Source: Actinokineospora sp. NBRC 105648 (lineage in GTDB: Bacteria > Actinomycetota > Actinomycetes > Mycobacteriales > Pseudonocardiaceae). From it: DNA of 64,000 bases. Position numbers and translations under genes: made by a program. Below the pieces are notes generated by a model. That model was not told the DNA's origin and did not search any database. It saw only the letters and a list, made by a program, of their open reading frames with translations. This document shows, one piece after another, positions 7,727-17,200 of the stretch (position 1 is the stretch's first letter; the number at the start of each line of letters is the position of its first letter). The stretch is taken from assembly GCF_030269645.1 (NCBI RefSeq), contig NZ_BSTR01000022.1:21779-85778 (forward strand). Reading direction: 5' to 3'.

Positions 7727-8437
7727 ATGTCCTGGGACGACTGCGACCGCCCGGCGGCGATCACCCGCTCGCTGCTCGGCTACGGCCTGCTCGCGGGCCC
7801 GTTCTACCTGGTGGTCGGCCTGGTCCAGGCGCTCACCCGGGACGGCTACGACCTGCTGCGGCACGACCTGAGCCTGCTGGCGAACGGCCCCCTGGGCTGG
7901 ATCCAGGTGGTGAACCTGGTGCTCAGCGGACTCATGACGATCGCGGCCGCGGTCGGCGTCCGGCGGGCCCTGCGCGGCAGGCCGGGCGGGACGTGGGGCA
8001 GCGCGCTGATCGTCGGCTACGGCGTGGGCCTGGTCGCCGCGGGCGCGTTCACCGCGGACCCGATGAACGGCTTCCCCGCGGGCACCCCCGCCGGACCGCC
8101 GGCCGCCCCGACCCCGCACGGCACCTTGCACTTCGTCGCGGGCGGCGTCGGCTTCCTGTGCCTGATCGCGGCAACTTTCGTGCTGGCGCGGCACTTCGCG
8201 CCCGGCTGGTCCTGGTACTCCCGGGCCACCGGCGTCGCGTTCCTGGCCGGGTTCGCGGGCATCGCCACCGGGTCGGACAACCCGGGCGTCGTGCTCGGTT
8301 TCTGGGTGGCGGTGGTGCTCGGCTGGACCTGGCTCGCCGTGCTGTCGCTGCGGCTCTACCGGGAGACGCCCGACCCGAACCGGCCGCGCCCGGCGGCCGA
8401 GGTCACGGCCGATCACCAGCCGCAGGGCAGCGCCTAG
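7727..8437 (+). CDS. DUF998-family membrane protein
   Basis: 236 aa with about six hydrophobic spans and a charged C-terminal tail. Matches the DUF998 pattern: GYGLLAGPFYLVVGL in TM1, YDLLRHDLSLLANGPLGWIQ, and the small-residue GAFTADPMNGFPAGTP loop. ATG at 7727 has GGAAAGAAGG upstream. Divergent partner of the TetR gene, which probably controls it. No biochemical function is known for the family. Confidence 0.85.
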   Translation: MSWDDCDRPAAITRSLLGYGLLAGPFYLVVGLVQALTRDGYDLLRHDLSLLANGPLGWIQVVNLVLSGLMTIAAAVGVRRALRGRPGGTWGSALIVGYGVGLVAAGAFTADPMNGFPAGTPAGPPAAPTPHGTLHFVAGGVGFLCLIAATFVLARHFAPGWSWYSRATGVAFLAGFAGIATGSDNPGVVLGFWVAVVLGWTWLAVLSLRLYRETPDPNRPRPAAEVTADHQPQGSA

Positions 8438-8482
8438 CCCGCACAAGCAGTCCAGGTGCCCGCCGAGCGGCCACCCGCCGGG

Positions 8483-8911
8483 TCAGAAGCCGCGGACCCG
8501 GCTCGGCCGGAAGCGCAGCGCGACGGTGTACTTCGCGGCGAACTGCTCGACGCCGCCGAAGACCTCGGTGATCCGGTCGGCGTACTTGGCCAGGTAGTCC
8601 GCGTTGTCCGGGATCGAGGGCGCGTCGGGCGCCTCGGCGAGTTCGCCGGTGAACACGGCGAAGTTCTGCCCCAGGCCCTCGTCGCTGAGGTGCACCGACG
8701 TCCGCGGGTTGGCCCGCGCGCGCTCGACCCGTTTCGCGTCGGGCGTGCTGTAGATCAGCACCGTCGCGCTGTCGGCCTCCCAGACGAACCACACCGGCGC
8801 GGGCTGCGGTGTGCCCGCGCGGTCGACCGAGGTGACCCACGCGATCAAGTCGGTGCGCAGCCGCTCCGCGACGCGAGCGCCGAACTCGGTGTCCTGGTCG
8901 AGCAACGTCAT
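8483..8911 (-). CDS. PPOX-class split-barrel enzyme, probably F420-dependent
   Basis: 142 aa, one split beta-barrel flavin-binding fold. The order LIAWVTSVDRAGTPQPAPVWF, VLIYSTPDAKRVERARANP and VHLSDEG matches the small actinobacterial TIGR03618/TIGR03667 group, which usually binds F420 rather than FMN. ATG 8911 follows GGGAGAACGCC. It would act on an unknown cytosolic substrate as a reductase. Convergent with DUF998. Confidence 0.75.
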   Translation of the reverse strand: MTLLDQDTEFGARVAERLRTDLIAWVTSVDRAGTPQPAPVWFVWEADSATVLIYSTPDAKRVERARANPRTSVHLSDEGLGQNFAVFTGELAEAPDAPSIPDNADYLAKYADRITEVFGGVEQFAAKYTVALRFRPSRVRGF

Positions 8912-8950
8912 GGCGTTCTCCCCTGCTCCGGTGGTGATCACCACGGCGAA

Positions 8951-8988
8951 CGCCGCGGGCCCCGGCGGCTATTCCGGGGCCCGCGGCG
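8951..8988 (-). terminator. 15-bp stem hairpin after the GH84 gene
   Basis: CGCCGCGGGCCCCGG at 8951-8965 pairs exactly with 8974-8988 around the loop CGGCTATT. It is 38 bp past the GH84 stop and just upstream of the PPOX gene. Confidence 0.8.
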
Positions 8989-9026
8989 ATCACACCGATC
9001 GTGTCTCCCTCGGTCCTGCCCGACGG

Positions 9027-10940
9027 TCAGGTGGACATGCTCTCGATGAAGACGTCCAGCACGCCGTCGCCGAGCAGCACCGGGCCCGGCCGGTTCAGCT
9101 CGCCCGGCGGGACCTGGATCGCGCGGGCCTGCGCGATGAGCTGGTTGGCCTCGGCGAAGTGCTCCTGCGCGGTGGCCTCGTCCCCGTTGACCTGGGCCGA
9201 CTCCCCCACCAACGCGGTCTGCAGCGCGTCGGTCCACAGCGCGAGGGCGTCGAGCCAGGCGTCGGAGTCCGCGCCGAACCCGGCGTCGGTGGTGCCGGTG
9301 CGGATCAGCTGGGGCGCGGTCTTGAGGATCTCGGAGTAGTCCCACATGGCGTCGATGGCCCCCTGCGGGTCACCGGCGAAGTCCTGGCGGTACTGGGCGA
9401 TCCGCGCGGCCAGCGCGGGGGCCTGCGGCTGCCACGGGCCCTCCTCGTCGTCGGCGACCGGGGCGAGGTTGTTCAGGTCGAAGAAGGCCAGCAGCGCCTC
9501 GGTGACCTCGCCGCCGGGGCCGTCACCGAGCCACTCGGCGAACTGCCGGACCGCGCGGTCGGGCTCGTAGCCGCTCTCGTTCCAGGTGAAGTCGGCCAGC
9601 CCGAAGAGCACGACCTTGCTCGCCGAGGGCAGGTTCATCGGGTTGGCGGTGATCCCGGACAGGTGCGCGCTGATCCCGGCCTTGCGCTCGTCGTAGGGCC
9701 CCATCAGCAGCCTGCCCGCGGCCTGGTCGTAGTCGTTGGTCGGGTAGTTGTCCCACACCAGCGGCTTGCGACCCCAGATCGTCTCGGCGGCGGCGGCCTC
9801 GGAGACCTCGATGGAGGTCGGGGTGACGCCGTACCCGGTCCACATAACCTGGACCCGGCTGTCCAGCTCGGCTCGGTAGGTGCTCTTGTAGGGCGAGTCG
9901 TCGATGTCGTAGTAGTCGGTCGGGACGGTGATCAGCGGCGCGGCGCCGGGCAGCGTGTCCAGGAACGACCGCTGCACCTTGTTCAGCAGCTCGACCTGGG
10001 CGTGCGCCATGTTCGCCTTGGTCGGCGAGCCGTAGTGCTGCTGGTCGGCCGCGCACTGCCAGAGGTAGTCGTTCTCCGCGTCGACCTCGATGTCGTCCAC
10101 CGGCAGGGCGAACGAGCGGACCCCGATGTCGTAGAGCTGACGCAGCTTGGTGGTGATCGCGGTGTAGTCGGCCGCGTTCGAGTAGCACACGCTCAGGCCG
10201 GGGGCGAGGGCGTAGGTGAACTTGATGTGGCTCTCCTTGGCCCGCTGCACCAGTTCGGCGAGCTCGGCCCGGCGACCGGCCGGGTAGAGCTGGCGCCAGT
10301 TGTCCCGGTGGTAGGGGTCGTCCTTGGGGGCGTAGATGAACGAGTTGTACTTGACCCGCGCGCCGAACTCGATCTGGTCGAGCTCCTCCTCGTGCGTCCA
10401 CTGTGGACCGTAAGAGCCCTCGACCACGCCGCGGACCGGGAAAGACGGGTAGTCGGTCACCGTGACCGGGGCGATCTTGCCCGGCTGCATGAGCTGCCAG
10501 AAGGTCTGCGTGGCGTGGAAGGTGCCGTCGGCGTCGCCGCCCGCGAGCACGATCTCGCCCGGCCGGGCGGTGAGGTAGTAGCCCTCGGCGGGCAGCGAGG
10601 CGGGCAGGGTCACCGCCGCGGCGTGGATGTTCGCGCCGCTGAGCACGCCCACCCGGACCTTGAGCGGCGAGGCGTGCTCGTGGCCGTACTCCACGACCTC
10701 GACGGTGCCCACCCCGCCCTCCCGGAGCACGTCCTCGACACCGTCGCGAGTGGACTGGTCGGTGCCCGGGTCGACGACCACCAGGGCACTGGTCGGGAGC
10801 ACGACGTCCGCGCCGGAGCGGCTGATCTGGTGCGGCCGCGGCCACACCTCCGGCGGGGGCAGGCTGTCGCCGGCGTGAGCGGGCACCGCGAGCAGCGGCA
10901 GCAGGACGGCGACACCGGCGAGCAGGGCACGAGTACGCAT
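9027..10940 (-). CDS. Secreted GH84-type beta-N-acetylglucosaminidase
   Basis: 637 aa. Signal peptide at 1-23 (ends VPAHAG). Residues ~25-150 are the N-terminal GH20b-like alpha/beta domain (VWPRPHQISRSGADVVL). The catalytic barrel follows, with RGVVEGSYGPQWTHEE, KDDPYHRDNWRQLYP and the adjacent acid pair in ALPVDDIEVD, the Asp-Asp of substrate-assisted GH84 catalysis. The C-terminal region is helical. It should release GlcNAc from glycans outside the cell, possibly on the products of the nearby chitin deacetylase and GH19-like enzymes. ATG 10940 has GAGGGGAAAGACC upstream. Confidence 0.85.
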   Translation of the reverse strand: MRTRALLAGVAVLLPLLAVPAHAGDSLPPPEVWPRPHQISRSGADVVLPTSALVVVDPGTDQSTRDGVEDVLREGGVGTVEVVEYGHEHASPLKVRVGVLSGANIHAAAVTLPASLPAEGYYLTARPGEIVLAGGDADGTFHATQTFWQLMQPGKIAPVTVTDYPSFPVRGVVEGSYGPQWTHEEELDQIEFGARVKYNSFIYAPKDDPYHRDNWRQLYPAGRRAELAELVQRAKESHIKFTYALAPGLSVCYSNAADYTAITTKLRQLYDIGVRSFALPVDDIEVDAENDYLWQCAADQQHYGSPTKANMAHAQVELLNKVQRSFLDTLPGAAPLITVPTDYYDIDDSPYKSTYRAELDSRVQVMWTGYGVTPTSIEVSEAAAAETIWGRKPLVWDNYPTNDYDQAAGRLLMGPYDERKAGISAHLSGITANPMNLPSASKVVLFGLADFTWNESGYEPDRAVRQFAEWLGDGPGGEVTEALLAFFDLNNLAPVADDEEGPWQPQAPALAARIAQYRQDFAGDPQGAIDAMWDYSEILKTAPQLIRTGTTDAGFGADSDAWLDALALWTDALQTALVGESAQVNGDEATAQEHFAEANQLIAQARAIQVPPGELNRPGPVLLGDGVLDVFIESMST

Positions 10941-10961
10941 TGGTCTTTCCCCTCAGGTGGC

Positions 10962-10991
10962 GGCCCGGGGCGGGCGAACCCGCCCCGGGCC
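10962..10991 (-). terminator. 13-bp stem hairpin after the NlpC/P60 gene
   Basis: GGCCCGGGGCGGG at 10962-10974 pairs exactly with 10979-10991 around CGAA. It lies 47 bp past the NlpC/P60 stop and only 22 bp before the GH84 start, so GH84 transcription either reads through it or starts within it. Confidence 0.75.
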
Positions 10992-11038
10992 GGACGAACG
11001 TGCTGGTATCAGGAACTTCGGGAGTGCCTCGGACCGGG

Positions 11039-12508
11039 TCAGCTGACCCGGACGGGCTTGCCGAGGTCCGCGCCGATCTGGAAGGCGGTCACCGAGTCCG
11101 GGTCGACGGTGACCCACTCGTCCAGGTCGCCCTCGGTGACGTAGAGCGCGCCGCCCTTGAGTCCCGCGACGCGGTCGCCGTCGATCTGGTAGCCGTCGAC
11201 CTGGGTGCCGATGAGGTCCGCCTGGGTGCTCAGCGCGCCCTCCTGCAAGTAGAGGTCACCGCCCTTGGCGAAGGCGATCCGGCCGCTGTCGAGCTGGAAC
11301 GAGGTGACCGAGTTCGGGCTCACGGTGAGCCAGCCCGGACCCAGGTCGCCCGCCTTGACCTCGAGCGCACCCCCGGTGGTCAGCACCGCGACCCGGTCGC
11401 CGGAGAGCTGGTACTGCGCCACGCCGGACTCCTGCTGCTCGGACGGGGCGTCGAGTGCGCCGTCCTGCGCCCACAGCACGTTCCCCTCGGTGTAGGCGAT
11501 CCGGGCGCCGTGCAGCTGGAAGCTGGTGACGCCGGTGGCGATGTCCACCCAGCCCGGTTCGAGGTCGCCCTCCTTGACCTTGAGCACGCCGTCCGGGGTC
11601 AGCACGCCGACCCGGTCGCCCTCGATCTGGAACTTGGCCACCGCGGCGTCCTGGTGCACCAGGGGTGCGTCCAGGCCGCCCTCCTTGATGTAGAGGTCCT
11701 GGCCCTCGGTGAAGGCGATCCGCTCGCCGTCGAGCTCGAAGTCGGTCACCGAGTCGGTGTTGATCGTGGCCCAGCCGGGACCGAGGTCACCCTCCTTCAC
11801 CCGCAGCTCGCCGTCCGGGGTGAGCACGCCGACCCGGTCGCCCTCAAGCTGGAACTTCTTCACGTCGTCGTCCTGGTCCTGGTTCGCCGCGTCCAGCGCG
11901 CCCTCCCGGGCCCACAGGTGGTCGCCCTCGGCGAAGGCGATCCGGTCGGCCGGGGAGGTGTGCGGGCCGCCCTCGTAGAGCCGGACGGCGCCGTAGTAGC
12001 CGCGGTTGGCCACGCTGGCCACGCGCACCGGGATGCCGGTGGTGGGCGCCTCGACCATGTAGCCCTCGCCGAGGTAGATGCCGACGTGCTCGAGGTTGCT
12101 GAAGAACACCAGGTCACCGGGCAGCAGCGGGTCGAAGCCCTCGGCGGCGCTGAACCGCGCCACCCGCCGCGGCGAGTCCCACTGGGTGTAGGTGGTGCCG
12201 TTGATGATGTCCTCGTCGACGGCGCGGGCGTAGGCCACCCGGGTCAGCCCGGAGCAGTCGAGACCGCCCCCGGTGGGACCGGGCTGCGCGCCGTGCCCGC
12301 CGCCGTAGAGGTAGGGCGTGCCGAGGTAGTCGCAGGCGCGGTCGACGGCGTCCTCGGCCTCCGGGGCGGCGCCCGGGGCGAGCACCTCGCAGGCCGGGGT
12401 GGCCGAGGCGGCCGGCGCGGTGGCGACGGCGAGCCCGCCCGCGCCCGCCAGGGTCGCGATGACGAGGCCGAGCCGGGCCAGCGCCTTCTTCGTGGTCAGG
12501 GTGTTCAT
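11039..12508 (-). CDS. Secreted NlpC/P60 peptidoglycan hydrolase with eight C-terminal repeats
   Basis: 489 aa. Signal peptide at 1-36. An NlpC/P60 domain spans about 45-180, with catalytic Cys85 in LDCSGLTR and His141 in EHVGIYLGEGYM, so the cysteine peptidase looks active. From residue 188 eight ~37-aa repeats run to the end, each starting D-R-[IV] or a variant. Two alternating types are seen: 'DRVGVLTPDG..L.VKEGDLGPGW' and 'DRIAFTEG..L...EG.LDAP'. This pattern suggests a beta-propeller or similar binding module, perhaps for cell-wall glycan. The same repeats are N-terminal in the next gene. It should cut peptide cross-links in peptidoglycan. Confidence 0.88.
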   Translation of the reverse strand: MNTLTTKKALARLGLVIATLAGAGGLAVATAPAASATPACEVLAPGAAPEAEDAVDRACDYLGTPYLYGGGHGAQPGPTGGGLDCSGLTRVAYARAVDEDIINGTTYTQWDSPRRVARFSAAEGFDPLLPGDLVFFSNLEHVGIYLGEGYMVEAPTTGIPVRVASVANRGYYGAVRLYEGGPHTSPADRIAFAEGDHLWAREGALDAANQDQDDDVKKFQLEGDRVGVLTPDGELRVKEGDLGPGWATINTDSVTDFELDGERIAFTEGQDLYIKEGGLDAPLVHQDAAVAKFQIEGDRVGVLTPDGVLKVKEGDLEPGWVDIATGVTSFQLHGARIAYTEGNVLWAQDGALDAPSEQQESGVAQYQLSGDRVAVLTTGGALEVKAGDLGPGWLTVSPNSVTSFQLDSGRIAFAKGGDLYLQEGALSTQADLIGTQVDGYQIDGDRVAGLKGGALYVTEGDLDEWVTVDPDSVTAFQIGADLGKPVRVS

Positions 12509-12560
12509 GGTGTGGTCCCCAGTGTTGGTTTCAGAGGGTTTCGGTGGTCGTGCGGGGTGG

Positions 12561-14096
12561 TCAGTAGCGGACGCAGTTGATGCCGTCGGGCAGCTCGCCG
12601 TCGTTGAAGTGGCGCAGCGCGGTCTTGAAGCGGTCGCAGCGGCGGGCGTCCTCGGCCGGGTTGGCCCCGTAGCCGATGCCCCGATCGACCAGCCCCATGT
12701 CCAGGTCGTCGGCGGCGGCGTTCATGTAGGTGCGGGCGACGGTCCAGTACCAGACCGCGATGGGCGCGCTGTACTCGTGCGAGGCGGCGGCGTCCGGGTC
12801 GGCCATGAAGTTGTAGTCGAAGTAGTCGGTCACCGCCTGGTAGTTGAAGTTCGCGGTGAGCTGGATGTAGCCGCGCCCGCGGTAAGTGATGTGCTCTTGA
12901 CCGATCTCCTGGGCGTTGTAGCGCAGGCCGCTCTCGCTGAACATGGTCGCCAGGAAGGCGGAGACGCGCGCCGGGTTGTCGACGTCGCCCGCGGCCATCG
13001 CGGCGTTGAGGTTCGCCAGGTCCGACTCGGTGGCCTGCTCGTCGCCGAGCGGGCCGAAGATCTGGTGCAGGTCGTCCATGGTCACCCCCGGTCCGCCGCC
13101 GTGCCGCAGGCCGTCGAGCAGCTGCAGGTCGGTCGCGGAGTCGGCGTCGGCGGTGAACCAGCCCGGGCCGAGGTCGCCCTCCTTGACCAGCAGCGCGCCG
13201 TTCTTGATCACCGCGACCCGGTCGCCGTCGAGGTCGAAGCCGCTGACCCCGGTCTCCTGCACGGTCGAGGGGGCGTCCAGGTCGCCCTCCTGGGCCCACA
13301 GGGCGCCGTTCTCCAGGTAGCCGATCCGGTCGCCGTCGAGCTTGAAGTCGGTGGCGTGCTCGGTGACCGTGGCCCAGCCGGGCTCCAGGTCGCCGCCCTT
13401 GACCTCCAGCTTCCCGGTGGTGGTCAGCACCCCGACCCGGTCGGCCTCCAGCTCGAACTTGGTGACCTCCTGCTGCTGGTCGATCGAGGGCGCGTCCAGC
13501 TCACCCTCCTGGGCGAACAGGTGGGTGCCCTCGGTGTAGGCGATCCGGTCGTTCCTGAGGGTGAAGTCGGTGACGTTGTTCGCGCTGATCTCCACCCAGC
13601 CGGGCCCGAGGTCACCCTCCTTGACCAGCAGCCGGTGGTCGGGGGTGAGCACGCCGATCCGGTCGCCCTCCAGCTGGAACTTCACGACCTGGGCGTCCTG
13701 GTGCTCGATCGCGCCGTCGAGCCCCTCCTTGACGTAGAGGTCCTGGCCCTCGGTGTAGGCGATCCGGCCGTCGCGCAGCTGGAAGTCGATGACCGAGTCG
13801 GTGTTGACGGTGGCCCAGCCCGGGCCGATGTCGCCCTCCTTGACCAGCAGCGAGCCGTCGGTCTTGCGCACGCCGATCCGGTCGCCGTCGAGCTGGAACT
13901 TGGTGACACCGGTCTCCTGCAGCTCCCAGTCCGCGTCCAGCCCTCCTTCCTTGACGTAGAGGGCGTCACCTTCGAGCACCGCGATGCGGGCGCCCTGCGG
14001 GGCGTCCGCGTGGGCGGCGGCGGGCAAGGCGACCAGCAGGCCCGCGCCTGCCAGGGCAGCGAGGGCGGCGGTGAGTGGTCTCCGGGTGCGGGACAT
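12561..14096 (-). CDS. Secreted GH19-like lysozyme/chitinase with eight N-terminal repeats
   Basis: 511 aa. Signal peptide at 1-31 (ends AHADA). Residues ~35-330 are eight ~37-aa repeats of the same two alternating types as in the downstream neighbour. Residues ~335-511 are a lysozyme-fold GH19-like domain: MFSESGLRYNAQ supplies the catalytic Glu and YRGRGYIQLTANFNY is the conserved substrate-cleft motif. It should cut GlcNAc-containing backbones (chitin or peptidoglycan). Located 52 bp upstream of the NlpC/P60 gene on the same strand, likely an operon. GAGTCA boxes in the promoter suggest control by the divergent SARP. Confidence 0.85.
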   Translation of the reverse strand: MSRTRRPLTAALAALAGAGLLVALPAAAHADAPQGARIAVLEGDALYVKEGGLDADWELQETGVTKFQLDGDRIGVRKTDGSLLVKEGDIGPGWATVNTDSVIDFQLRDGRIAYTEGQDLYVKEGLDGAIEHQDAQVVKFQLEGDRIGVLTPDHRLLVKEGDLGPGWVEISANNVTDFTLRNDRIAYTEGTHLFAQEGELDAPSIDQQQEVTKFELEADRVGVLTTTGKLEVKGGDLEPGWATVTEHATDFKLDGDRIGYLENGALWAQEGDLDAPSTVQETGVSGFDLDGDRVAVIKNGALLVKEGDLGPGWFTADADSATDLQLLDGLRHGGGPGVTMDDLHQIFGPLGDEQATESDLANLNAAMAAGDVDNPARVSAFLATMFSESGLRYNAQEIGQEHITYRGRGYIQLTANFNYQAVTDYFDYNFMADPDAAASHEYSAPIAVWYWTVARTYMNAAADDLDMGLVDRGIGYGANPAEDARRCDRFKTALRHFNDGELPDGINCVRY

Positions 14097-14113
14097 GGTC
14101 GGACTCCGTTTCG

Positions 14114-14138
14114 GTTCCTGCGGTGTGTTCCTGCGGTG
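14114..14138. repeat. GTTCCTGCGGTG direct repeat (13-bp period)
   Basis: The 12-mer occurs at 14114-14125 and 14127-14138, between the GAGTCA boxes and the GH19-like start codon. It could lie in the 5' leader; no function can be assigned. Confidence 0.4.
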
Positions 14139-14167
14139 GTGCTGGGCAGAAGCCTGGGATCCGGACT

Positions 14168-14189
14168 TGACTCGGCGGTGACTCGGTGA
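14168..14189 (-). promoter_or_regulatory. SARP-type direct repeats upstream of the GH19-like gene
   Basis: TGACTC occurs at 14168-14173 and 14179-14184, exactly 11 bp apart (GAGTCA on the minus strand, reading toward the GH19-like gene). Heptamer-like repeats on 11-bp spacing are the normal binding site of SARP regulators. The same GAGTCA word on the same spacing recurs at 17519-17546. The site sits in the divergent promoter shared with the SARP gene. Confidence 0.6.
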
Positions 14190-14261
14190 CGACGGCGGGT
14201 GTCAGCGTTGTGCGAAACACGTCGAACAACATCATCAGTGGCCGTAGAGTCCCGGTGGGTG

Positions 14262-17200
14262 ATGGCTTCGCTGTGGTTCGGGCTGCTGGGTCCGCTGGAG
14301 GTGCTCCGCGACGGGGAGCAGGTCGCGCTGCCCTCGGCCAAGCAGCGCATCGTGCTCACCGCGCTGCTGCTGCGCGCCAACCAGGTGGTGACGGTGGACG
14401 AGCTGATCGACCGGCTCTGGCCGGACGAGGTGCCCTCGAGCCCCCGACCCACCGCGCAGGCCTACGTGATGCGACTGCGCCGGGTCCTGGGCGACCCGGC
14501 CGAGGACTACCGACTCGTCCGCACGGTGGAGAACGGCTACCTGATCGACGTGGCGCCCGGACAGCTCGACCTCACCCTGTTCCGCGAGGAGATGCGGCTG
14601 GCCGACGAGGCCGCGGGCCGCGCCGACCCGGCCCAGGAGACCGTGCACCTGCGCGCGGCTTTGGCGCTGTGGCGCGGGAAACCGCTGGCCAACGTGCCCT
14701 CGGACCAGATCCGCCGGGAGGAGGTGCCCTGGCTCGAGGAGCTGCGGCTGCAGGCGCTGGAGCGGCGGATGCGGCTGGAGCTCGACAGCGGCGGGCACGA
14801 CCAGGTGATCACCGAACTGCGCGCGCTGACCACCGAGTACCCGCTGCGCGAACGGTTCTGGGCGCAGCTGATGCTCGCGCTGCACCGGGCCGACCGGCAG
14901 GCCGACGCGCTCGAGGCGCACCGCGGGCTCACCAAGATCCTGGCCGACGAGCTGGGCATCGACCCCGGCGACGAGGTGCAGCGGTTGCAGCTGGCGATCC
15001 TCAACAACGACCCGGCCCTGCGGCTCGCGGTCGCCGCCCCGGTCGCCGCGCCCCGACCGGCGAGCGCGCTGCCGCCGGACTCGGTCGACTTCGTCGGGCG
15101 GGCCACCGAGATCGCCGCGGTCACCCGCCTGCTGGACCCGGCGGCGACCGCGCGGGCGCCGCGCTACGTCGTGCTGTCCGGCCCGCCCGGGGTCGGCAAG
15201 ACCGCGCTGGCGATCCACCTCGCGCACCTGCTCGACGGCGCGTTCCCGGACGGCTGCCTCTACGTCAACCTGCGCGGGTACTCCCAGCAGGCGCCGCTGG
15301 GCGTGCCGCGCGCGCTGACCCAGCTGCTGCGCGGCCTGGGCGTGCGCCCGGAGCAGATCCCGCTCGACGAGGAGGACCAGCTCGAGCTCTACGGGTCGCT
15401 GCTGGCGGGCAAGCGGATGCTCGTGGTGCTGGACAACGCGGCGGGCTCCGGCCAGGTCCGGCCGCTGCTGCCCACCCAGCCCGGCTGCGCGGCCGTGGTG
15501 ACCAGCCGCAACGACCTGCGCGGGCTGGTCGCGCTGCAGGGCGCCCGCCGGGTGGCGCTGGACCCGCTGCCCGACGCCGACGCCCGGCTGCTGCTGGCCG
15601 ACATCGTCGGGCCGGGGCTGGTGGCCGCCGAGCCGGACGCGGCCGCCGAGCTGGTGCGGCTGTGCGCGCGGTTGCCGCTGGCCGTGCGGATCGCGGGCGC
15701 GAACCTGTCCAGCCGGTCGGCCACGACGATCGCCGACTACGTGACCGAGCTGCGGCAGGCGAACCGGCTCAGCGCGCTGGCCATCGAGGACGACGAGCAG
15801 GCCGCGGTGCGCACCGCGTTCGGGCTGTCCTACGAGATGCTCAAACCCGAGGTGCGCCACCTGTTCCGGGTGCTGGGGCACGTGCCGGGCCCGGACTTCA
15901 CCCCGGCCGCGGCGGCGGCGCTGTCCGGGGAGTCGGTGGAGCAGGCGACCCGGCTGCTGGGCACGCTGGTCACCGCGAGCCTGGTGCAACCGCAGGCGCG
16001 CAACCGCTACCAGTTCCACGACCTGCTCCGGCTCTACGCCCAGGAGCGCGCCGAACTGGAGGACTCGCCGGAGTTCCGCGAGGCCGCGCTGCGCAGGCTG
16101 TACTCCTGCTACCTCGGCCACACCGACGCGGCCGCGCGGGTGCTCGACCCGGCACTGCCCAGGACCGCGCCCACCGAGGAGGTCGCGCGGTTCGAGGGGC
16201 CGCAGGAGGCGCTGGGCTGGCTCAACGAGGAGCGGGTGAACCTGGTGGCGGCGGTGGAGTTCGCCGCGGGCGAGGAGTCGCTGCGGCCGTTGAGCTGGCA
16301 GCTCACCGACGGGTTGACCGGCTACCTGCACACCCACCGGCACGACTCCGACCTGCTGGCCAGCGGCACGACCGCGCTGGCGGCGGCCCGCGAGCACGGC
16401 GACCAGGCGGCCGAGGCGACCATGCTGGGCGCGCTCGGCGTGCTGCGCTGGAGCGTGGGCGACTACGTCGGCGCGCTCGACCACCTGCGCCGCTCGCTGG
16501 CGCTGCACCGCGCGGGCGACAACCCCGCCGCGGTGGGCACCGCGCTGGTGAAGCTGGGGGTGGTGCACCTGGAGGACGGCACGCTGTCCGAGGCGGTGCG
16601 GCACCTGACCGAGGCGCTCGGCCGGAGCACCCCGGCGGGCGGTGTGGTGGCCCGGGTCCGGCTCGGCGCGGTGCACCTGGAGATGGGCGAGTTGGCCACC
16701 GCGCGGGCGCACCTGGACGCCGCGCTGGCCGAGTGCGGCCCACTGGGCCTGGTGCACACCGAGGCGCTGGCGCTGAACACCCTGGGCGCGGTCCACCTGC
16801 GGCTGGGCGAGTTCGACGACGCGATCACCTGCCACGAGAGCGCGCTGGCGCGCTACCGCACGCTCGGCTCCCGGCACGACCAGGCCGAGGTGCTGCAGAA
16901 CCTCGCCGCGGTCTACCGGGACGCGCGCCGGTACGAGCGGGCCGTCGAGTACGGCGAGATGGCCCTGGAACTGGCCCGCGACACCGGGAACCTGCGGTTC
17001 GAGGTCGACACCCTCAACACCACGGCGACCGCCCGGCGCGGTCTGGGCAGGCACGACCCGGCGCTCGACGCGCACGCCGCGGCGCTGACGCTGGCGGTGC
17101 GCTCGGGCTACCGGCAGGGCGAGATCGCCGCGCTGATCGGGATGGCGGCCACCCGGCTCGACCTCGGCCTGGCCGGGGAGGCGGCCGAGGACGCCTGGCG

